From Mytilus galloprovincialis (taxonomy: Eukaryota > Mollusca > Bivalvia > Mytilida > Mytilidae), in contig NC_134840.1 in NCBI RefSeq assembly GCF_965363235.1, positions 2,108,001 to 2,172,000 on the forward strand: a stretch of DNA of 64,000 bases. The letters are read 5' to 3'. Position numbers and translations under genes: made by a program. Below, piece after piece: positions 55,720 through 64,000 of this stretch. Under the pieces are notes generated by a model. That model worked only from the letters and a program-made list of their open reading frames with translations, ran no database searches and was not told where the DNA came from. The stretch's first letter is position 1; each line of letters opens with the position of its first letter.

Positions 55720-58670
55720 CTCTCAAATCAATATTTAGAATTAAACATTTGAATGAACGCTAGTTTCTTTAAATACTGCCATTCATATATTACGTACATT
55801 ATATATAGCAATAATAGTGCATTGACTTGACATATCAACGATATAAGGATGAGGCTTAGACACGGGGAAATGCGAGGCTGTGTTTCGGGACCATTATTGT
55901 CTTTATACTGCAATCTAAAAAAACATTTCTAATTGTTGTTTAATGCGTTAAGGTTATTTATTTGCCCCTTTTAAAAGGCCTCATATCATGCTCGCGGAGA
56001 AATATACAACACAATGAAAAGTACATTTACCTGTTGAAACCCACACTCGATGGTGAACGAAATTGTTTGAGTATGGACTTAAATATCAGCCATAAGCATA
56101 ACGCATAATGATTTATAGGTTGCAAACAAAAAATATTAACAAATGAAATATGTTTTTCCAGTAATGGCAAAAGCAACAAGGCTAAGTCGTTCCACGCATC
56201 GTTGTATGCATTGGAAACAAGAACAGGTTGAAGAGGTCGTACGAATAATTAAATATTATTTCGGCAACTTCTATTTAATTATTCATGAGGAAAAGGGATA
56301 TCGGGTCAGTAACTGTATATGACATAGAAATATAAAGTCAACGCATTTTGGCTGCTCAAATAGAACGAGTGCAGTATAAATAGTACTGCTCTCTATTTGT
56401 ACATAAAGTGCATGAAATTATATAGTCACCTGTGAAAATGAAATATAATTCATTCAAATGGTTCAATGAATCCTTTTTTTACATTTTCCAAAATCGATTT
56501 GCTAAACAAAGTAATAATTCAAAGGCAGTGGCTATTTTTCCAAATCTTTATGCTCTAATGCATTAATACAATTGAGAAGAGTAATGGCCTGATTCACAAT
56601 TCCACTAATAAACAGGTCGGGAACATCTACCCTTCAAATAAACCAGATGCTCCACAGGGCGCAGCTTGATACTACAGCAGAGGCCGAACCCTGAACAGTT
56701 GGGGCAAGTATGGACACAACATTAAAGCCTGATACAGCTCTGAATTTGGATTGTGATCAAATAGTCAAAACAGAATAGGTTTCTGAAACAGAATAAATGT
56801 AGTCTAAGAACTTAAAACATTTAATTTTAAATTGGACTTTTACCTATTGTGGTCCTTTATCCAAAATCTTAATACATGGTTTGAGTCACTTGTCGCAGAA
56901 AAAAAATCCTATATATAAACTTAGGGGTCGGCCATTTGATATTCTGGAGGGGGCAGGAGGATTTGTTTTTGATCGCTTATTTATTTTTGTAATCTAAGAG
57001 GACAAATTATTCATTTTCTGCACTATTGAAGCAAGATTTTTCATTTTCATTAAAGCAAGGGATTGATTATTCATTTTCACAGCTGTATTTATGATATTCG
57101 AAAACATACAATTTTTAAACGATTCGTTTATTATAAACAACATATTTGTGTTTCCTTTAAATTTTTATTTTGACATTTTTTTTTTTGCATGCCGAATGCT
57201 ATAAATTTAATTTTGACATATTTTTTTTGCATGCTGAATTGATGTGCACGCAACTGCGTGTTGGCGTATAGGGAGCTACGCGCCTGAATACAAATTAATT
57301 AAATAATTAAATATATTAAATAACTGGGAATCCTCCCCCTTTATAGTAGAGACAATCCATAACCTACATCTCAGAAATATTAATCTTAAATTTATATAAA
57401 TGAAAAGTAAGCTTCCATAAATAAAATTCAACAATGTTTCTTAAAAGTGGTTTATAGTCATACCCCAACATGTTGACCATAGATAGACAAACAATTCACT
57501 TGCATTCGATTCGCATTTGAACTATGTGTTTGTTAATGTAAACTGTTTCAAATGTGAATTAAACTAATTCAAATTAGTTAATGTCAATCCAATTCAAATT
57601 AGGTGTGAACTCAGTATGATTGTCAGGTAGTTTCAAACTGAAAGATACTTTTACATATAGCTCTTCAACGATTGTCGGTACTTATACATCTTCGGATTTC
57701 AAATGTTTGGCTTTGAGCGTTCCTGATGAATGTAAATCCAGAAAAGCGCTTCGGACGCAATAAATTATTATACGTGTTGTTTTATATTTTTTAAGGGAAG
57801 GGAAAGAAACGGATAAAACCATGTGTGTTACAAACACTGTTTATTCAAGTCAGAATCCTGGATCTCAATAGTACTTTCATAATGTCAAATAAAAAACATG
57901 AATATGATAGTTACATACAATACTACATGTATTTATTACGTATTAAATGACATTTATTTTAGTGATTGGTAATAAGGAAAAATCTGAAATTCAGGTGTAA
58001 ATTGATACAAAAAATATCACTGAATGCAGTTTCTAGTCAAGTGACCAGCAAACATGGAAATCTACCTTTTGAATGAAAGGAGAACTCTTACATTGAAAAG
58101 GAACGATGTAAATCAAGATTCTAATAATAGCTGAAGGGAGCTCACATTCACAACAGTTAAAGCATTGCTGAATTAGTGAACATAGCATTTTTCTCATTAA
58201 CTTGAAAATCCACCTATTAGAATGGATAAAACCCGAATTTTAAGACATAAATTATAAAATTCCTGATAAAACGCGGTGCTGAGCATGCATGTAATATGCT
58301 TGAAACATATTCAAAGAATAAAGTTTTATAACTTCCTAATGTCATATACAAAATTTATCAAAACCTAAAGGGGAGTTATCTTACTGAGGATTCCTATATT
58401 TTTCGTGGATGTCAATTCTCCTGGATTGTTGAAAACTTGCATATTCATCGATATTTGATTTTGTGGTTTTAACAATCCATACAGACAAATAGCAATAAGG
58501 TGTTTAGGGAAACATTACCTAAAACCTCCTTCATATAAGACAAAAATACATAGGAACTCATACTGAATGGTCAAATGTGTTCAATATGAAATATGAAAAT
58601 TACAGTTAAGATGGTAAAATTACAAATCAGCCGTTACTGTAAATGGACTAAAAATATGACTTTTGAGCAA
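55720..58670. other. Gene-less stretch with scattered repeats
   Basis: No gene recognised. It includes a repeat beginning 'ggggtcggccatttgatatt' (56930-57110), an inverted TATA-like motif 'gcagtataaatagtactgc' near 56370, a donor-like 'caacag|gtaaatg' on the minus strand near 56030, and a repeat end at 57665-57790 with CTGATGA ... CCAGAAAAGCGC that resembles a decayed hammerhead-bearing tail. Confidence 0.4.
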
Positions 58671-59011
58671 ATTTAAAGGGAAATGACAGGGACGGGGCCA
58701 AATAGTGTTCAAGGGGAGCAAATGCCCTTTAATTTGGTATGCAGGTTTCAAAAATAGAGGAAAAATTAGAGGAAAAGTTGAGTCATCTGTTTAGACTTCA
58801 GTTAAATAATGACTTATGAAGTTATTTAGACTTACATGTACCTTCTAATGCTAAAAAAAACCCACACTACTCAGAACTATGTCTAATTCACTTTGACTAC
58901 TGATATGCAAACTTAAAAACAGAAAATGTATCATAAACTAGTATCTCAATTGTTTGTAAAACAATTGAAAGGTCTTTCCTGTAAAAGTGATGTTTTCGTA
59001 TTGTACTTTGT

Positions 59012-59480
59012 ACGACCTTTCGTTTGATATACGACAAGCACACCTTCTGAAACTTTTCGCTTTTTACACTGAATGACCTCATCCGTCTACATTTTTGAGA
59101 TCGGAATTATGATATATGGAACAGAGTAGATGAGCTTTCGTTTGATATGAGACAACACCATGTTCTTGAAAGTTTAATTTTTGCACTTAATAACCCTATC
59201 CAACAAATTTTTGGAGGTCGGGAATTTGATATTACAAATGTACACATCATGACCTTTCATTTGATATACAACAACCCTACCTTAAAAGAACATTTATTTT
59301 TTGCACTCAATGACCCCATCCAACCCATTTTTGGGAGACGTCAATTTGAAATTTGAAATGTACGCTTTATGTTCTTTCATTTGATATGCGACAACCTTAC
59401 CATCTGAGAAATTTGAATTTTTGCACTAAATGACCCCACCCGTCCTCCTGGGATGAAAAGGGGGTTTAAAATTTTCATTT
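59012..59480 (+). repeat. ~118-bp tandem repeat, four units
   Basis: Units begin 'cctttcrtttgatatrmgac' at about 59018, 59133, 59252 and 59371, and each contains 'ttttgcact' and 'atgaccccatcc' variants. Units differ by about 20-30 %, so they are much older than the surrounding duplication. The short ORFs in both strands are by-products. The second copy is at about 61860-62330. Confidence 0.75.
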
Positions 59481-59861
59481 TTAAGTAGAGTTTATTAAGA
59501 CCTTCAATTTGATATATCAGATGACCACATTTGACAAAGTGCAAATAATGATGCAATATCAATTATATAAATGAGGGGGCTGATGGGTTATTTCCGTTCT
59601 TCGTTAACGGCGCATTTTCGCTATCGTGATCCGTTTTTCTACAGATTTATTTTTCGTGATTCGTGATGAAACCATTGTTCGTGAATCGTTTTCATTGGAA
59701 TTTTATGTTCGTTCTTCGTGATTGAGACATATTTTTCGTTCTCGTGATTTTTTTTTCATTACGGAAATAAAGAGTTCCATTGAGTTGTCTTTCTTGGCTT
59801 AAAAAGTTGAAGTGGCGCGATAGTTTTAAAAGTGCAATTAGGTCATTTATTAGTGCAAGCT

Positions 59862-61522
59862 ATGGCAGCCCCCATGGCTGAGAGCCACAGCAATAACATT
59901 GTCGAGGTTGTGATATTTTATGTAGATCCAACCTGTTTTGGACAGGAAAATAAATTTTTTGGAGGAAAAGAGAGAAAGAGGGTCAGTGTTAAAAAAACGG
60001 ATGTGAACGTTTTCAGAAATTTTTGTTCAATTTTAAAAGAACAGACCGGACTTGTGGAGGAAGCTCTCCAAAGAGGTTTGAGCAAAGAAGTGGAAGTGAA
60101 AATAAGTAGATTGGAGAAGACCAAAGAAGGTGTCAAAACATACGGCATTTCCACGCAGGCGACATGGGAGTTGGAGCTTCCCGAAATAGAAAAAGGGTGT
60201 AGTTTACAAGGTATTAAAAATTGTCACTGCTATAATAATGTATGTATTTATTTATAAGGTCGATTCAGCCCTTAGTCCATCCGCCGGCCCCAGTTGATCC
60301 AACCCCACTGTTTATCTGACCCTGCCACATCTATGAATATCTATATTAAATATATAAATATATGTTATATGCCATATATATATCCCGGGGGGGGGGGGGG
60401 GGCTACTTCCTATAATTTTAGTGGTATGAGTGTGCCGCAATGAGTGTTAGAGTTGTAGCTGGTACTGGACAAATAGGTAATGATAATGGACCTTGTGACA
60501 AAGCTTCATTTTCTCAGCTTTTCTCCCTCTGTACTGAAATGAAAAACATATTTGTTTGCGATGCCCAAACCGGTTGTGTGAAGGTTATTACAGACATGAA
60601 AGGTTCTGTCAGGTTTTTGACACATTTGAAATTGCTGTATCAAGCTTTTGGGGTACATTTCAAACATCAGAATGTCGAAAGGGCTAATCTTGAGGAAGCA
60701 AAAGACCTGGTTCGACGGTTATCGGACTATCTCCATGAAACTGTACGAAGCGTTCAAGTTATTCTAGACACAGACAGACAACTTAATGGGCCAGATGGAA
60801 CCATATCATCGAAAACTTTGAAGTCCGTAGACATGATCCATAGTGAACTGAGTTATTTGCAAAGTCAAATAACGTCAATTAATTCGTCAATTCCCATTAA
60901 CATGTTGTCTTGTCTCACTGTATGCGTTGAAAACTTACATGCTCTTGGACATTTCAAATGCCAATTACCAACTATGTTAGAACATGCCCGGAACTTAAGC
61001 AATACGGTGAATGAGGGAATAAAAAGGAGTGTCCTGTGGGCTGCCTACTACTTTACGCATCGCTCCTCTTATTACCCTATTCCTGAAAATGACATGCCAT
61101 TGTCGTCCCTGAGTGCTATGGAGCACTTGAAACCAAAAGCCCTGCTGTCAAAGGACCAGGAACGAGAAATGCGTGAATGGGCCCAGGACTTCGGAAAGTG
61201 TGTTCGACAAAGATCAGTACGACAGCAAACGACAATGTACAACACTGGCACATTACCACTTAATATGTACAAAAATGCAACTTACAGTACCACAAGTGAA
61301 AAAATCACATTTCCTTCAATAGCCGAAGAGGTAACACGGACTATGATCAAGTTTCTGAGTAACACGGACTATGATCAAGTTTCTGAATATGATTCAGAAT
61401 CAGATGTGGACTACACTGAAGAAACGGACAATGTTATTGACACCCCAGAATGTCTTAGTTTTCTTCAAGGGACAACCAGCAGGAGTGGGAGAACAATCAG
61501 GCTCAGCAGTAAATTTTATTGA
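59862..61522 (+). CDS. Two-exon gene, unknown function, NHL-like segment (copy 1)
   Basis: Exon 1 (59862-60239) starts MAAPMAESHSNN and ends at a GTATGT donor. Exon 2 starts at 60422 after 'cctataattttag'. The phase-0 join reads through (CHCYNN then WYECAAM) and gives 492 residues. Exon 1 (126 residues) is rich in Lys and Glu and unrecognised. Exon 2 opens with one NHL/beta-propeller-like blade (VVAGTGQIGNDNGPCDKASF ... IFVCDAQTG). A helical region follows, with motifs VENLHALGHF, EGIKR and AAYYFTHRSSYYP, and then an acidic tail. From memory, similar uncharacterised proteins with these motifs occur in other invertebrates and fish, often in many copies. I cannot name a function, and a mobile-element origin is possible. 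The 182-base intron carries a run of 16 G. Confidence 0.7.
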
Positions 61523-61523
61523 C

Positions 61524-64000
61524 AAAGGGAAATGACAGGGACGGGGCCAAATAGTGTTCAAGGGGAGCAAATGCCCTTTAATTTGGTATGCAGGTTTCAA
61601 AAATAGAGGGAGAATTAGAGGGAAAGTTGAGTCATCTGTTTAGACTTCAGTTAAATAATGACTTATGAAGTTATTTAGACTTACATGTACCTTCTAATGC
61701 TAAAAAAACCCACACAACTCAGAACTATGTCTAATTCACTTTGACTACTGATATGCAAACTTAAAAACAGAAAATGTATCATAAACTAGTATCTCAATTG
61801 TTTGTAAAACAATTGAAAGGTCTTTCCTGTAAAAGTGATGTTTTCGTATTGTACTTTGTACGACCTTTCGTTTGATATACGACAAGCACACCTTCTGAAA
61901 CTTTTCGCTTTTTACACTTAATGACCTCATCCGTCTACATTTTTGAGATCGGAATTATGATATATGGAACAGAGTAGATGAGCTTTCGTTTGATATGAGA
62001 CAACACCATGTTCTTGAAAGTTTAATTTTTGCACTTAATAACCCTATCCAACAAATTTTTGGAGGTCGGGAATTTGATATTACAAATGTACACATCATGA
62101 CCTTTCATTTGATATACAACAACCCTACCTTAAAAGAACATTTATTTTTTGCACTCAATGACCCCATCCAACCCATTTTTGGGAGACGTCAATTTGAAAT
62201 TTGAAATGTACGCTTTATGTTCTTTCATTTGATATGCGACAACCTTACCATCTGAGAAATTTGAATTTTTGCACTAAATGACCCCACCCGTCCTCCTGGG
62301 ATGAAAAGGGGGTTTAAAATTTTCATTTTTAAGTAGAGTTTATTAAGACCTTCAATTTGATATATCAGATGACCACATTTGACAAAGTGCAAATAATGAT
62401 GCAATATCAATTATATAAATGAGGGGGCTGATGGGTTATTTCCGTTCTTCGTTATCGGCGCATTTTCGCTATCGTGATCCGTTTTTCTACAGATTTATTT
62501 TTCGTGATTCGTGATGAAACCATTGTTCGTGAATCGTTTTCATTGGAATTTTATGTTCGTTCTTCGTGATTGAGACATATTTTTCGTTCTCGTGATTTTT
62601 TTTTCATTACGGAAATAAATAGTTCCATTGAGTTGTCTTTCTTGGCTTAAAAAGTTGAAGTGGCGCGATAGTTTTAAAAGTGCAATTAGGTCATTTATTA
62701 GTGCAAGCTATGGCAGCCCCCATGGCTGAGAGCCACAGCAATAACATTGTCGAGGTTGTGATATTTTATGTAGATCCAACCTGTTTTGGACAGGAAAATA
62801 AATTTTTTGGAGGAAAAGAGAGAAAGAGGGTCAGTGTTAAAAAAACGGATGTGAACGTTTTCAGAACTTTTTGTTCAATTTTAAAAGAACAGACTGGACT
62901 TGTGGAGGAAGCTCTCCAAAGAGGTTTGAGCAAAGAAGTGGAAGTGAAAATAAGTAGATTGGAGAAGACCAAAGAAGGTGTCAAAACATACGGCATTTCC
63001 ACGCAGGCGACATGGGAGTTGGAGCTTCCCGAAATAGAAAAAGGGTGTAGTTTACAAGGTATTAAAAATTGTCACTGCTATAATAATGTATGTATTTATT
63101 TATAAGGTCGATTCAGCCCTTAGTCCATCCGCCGGCCCCAGTTGATCCGACCCCACTGTTTATCTGACCCTGCCACATCTATGAATATCTATATTAAATA
63201 TATAAATATATGTTATATGCCATATATATATCCCGGGGGGGGGGGGCTACTTCCTATAATTTTAGTGGTATGAGTGTGCCGCAATGAGTGTTAGAGTTGT
63301 AGCTGGTACTGGACAAATAGGTAATGATAATGGACCTTGTGACAAAGCTTCATTTTCTCAGCTTTTCTCCCTCTGTACTGAAATGAAAAACATATTTGTT
63401 TGCGATGCCCAAACCGGTTGTGTGAAGGTTATTACAGACATGAAAGGTTCTGTCAGGTTTTTGACACATTTGAAATTGCTGTATCAAGCTTTTGGGGTAC
63501 ATTTCAAACATCAGAATGTCGAAAGGGCTAATCTTGAGGAAGCAAAAGACCTGGTTCGACGGTTATCGGACTATCTCCATGAAACTGTACGAAGCGTTCA
63601 AGTTATTCTAGACACAGACAGACAACTTAATGGGCCAGATGGAACCATATCATCGAAAACTTTGAAGTCCGTAGACATGATCCATAGTGAACTGAGTTAT
63701 TTGCAAAGTCAAATAACGTCAATTAATTCGTCAATTCCCATTAACATGTTGTCTTGTCTCACTGTATGCGTTGAAAACTTACATGCTCTTGGACATTTCA
63801 AATGCCAATTACCAACTATGTTAGAACATGCCCGGAACTTAAGCAATACGGTGTATGAGGGAATAAAAAGGAGTGTCCTGTGGGCTGCCTACTACTTTAC
63901 GCATCGCTCCTCTTATTACCCTATTCCTGAAAATGACATGCCATTGTCGTCCCTGAGTGCTATGGAGCACTTGAAACCAAAAGCCCTGCTGTCAAAGGAC
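61524..64000 (+). repeat. Tandem duplication, unit 2 (runs off the window)
   Basis: Collinear with unit 1 over all visible length. The largest difference is the G run in the intron, 12 instead of 16 bases. The missing end would lie about 370 bases beyond the window. Confidence 0.95.
62710..64000 (+). CDS. Two-exon gene, unknown function (copy 2, partial)
   Basis: A near-identical copy of the gene in unit 1: exon 1 at 62710-63087 and exon 2 from 63266 to the window edge. Two amino-acid differences were seen: Asn to Thr in VFRxFCS of exon 1, and Asn to Tyr in NTVxEG of exon 2. No break is visible, so both copies look able to code. The C-terminal quarter lies outside the window. Confidence 0.68.

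Larger units (their letters stand above)
58675..61523 (+). repeat. Tandem duplication, unit 1 (2849 bp)
   Basis: Starts 'aaagggaaatgacagggacg', and the same sequence restarts at 61524, immediately after the stop codon of the gene in unit 1. The unit holds a ~118-bp minisatellite, an AT-rich segment with repeated 'ttcgtgattcgtga' and a two-exon gene. I counted about a dozen substitutions against the visible part of unit 2 (roughly 0.5 %). Confidence 0.95.

Noticed and set aside
56365-56390. Promoter TATA box (tataaatag)
   Set aside because: It lies in a small inverted repeat with no gene start nearby on either strand.
59147-59356. 69-codon ORF beginning MRQHHVLESL
   Set aside because: It lies inside the ~118-bp tandem repeat, and its two halves (FALNNPIQQIF and FALNDPIQPIF) are repeat units. 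It is not a gene.

Overview
The window looks like nuclear DNA of a marine bivalve, most likely a mussel (Mytilus-like). This is an inference from AT-rich, intron-bearing genes, from interspersed repeat families I recognise from mussel sequence, and from expansions of LRR and WSC-domain genes. No bacterial or organellar signals were seen.

Layout. (1) 1-3.4 kb: repeats only, including a tRNA-derived SINE. (2) 3.5-4.9 kb, minus: secreted LRR gene (LRR-1). (3) 5-11.4 kb: a LINE fossil and repeats. (4) 11.5-14.3 kb, plus: LRR-2, with its start codon on a separate exon. (5) 16.6-24.8 kb and 28.4-36.9 kb, both minus: two tandem paralogues (WSC-A, WSC-B) that I assembled exon by exon. Each encodes a signal peptide, one 8-cysteine WSC domain, one membrane helix and a long cytoplasmic tail packed with tyrosine motifs (YxxM, YxN, YxxL/I/V). 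The splice phases agree at every junction. (6) 36.9-42.9 kb: no gene seen. (7) 42.9-49.3 kb: a 31-bp satellite with a 1641-bp higher-order repeat in three almost identical copies. (8) 50.4-51.8 kb, minus: LRR-3. (9) 52-58.6 kb: repeats, a Penelope-like RT fossil and a long-armed palindrome. (10) 58.7-64.0 kb: a 2849-bp tandem duplication, each unit carrying a two-exon gene of unrecognised function with an NHL-like segment. The second copy runs off the window.

The three LRR proteins (secreted, no membrane segment) and the two WSC receptors interleave over about 48 kb. A plausible but unproven reading is a small recognition/signalling cluster: soluble LRR proteins plus type I receptors whose tails could recruit SH2 proteins such as PI3K p85 or Grb2. 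This LRR/WSC cluster is the most interesting part of the window. A widespread repeat with a hammerhead-ribozyme-like core and the satellite's nested structure come next.

All exon joins are by eye from splice consensus and phase. No database search was possible.
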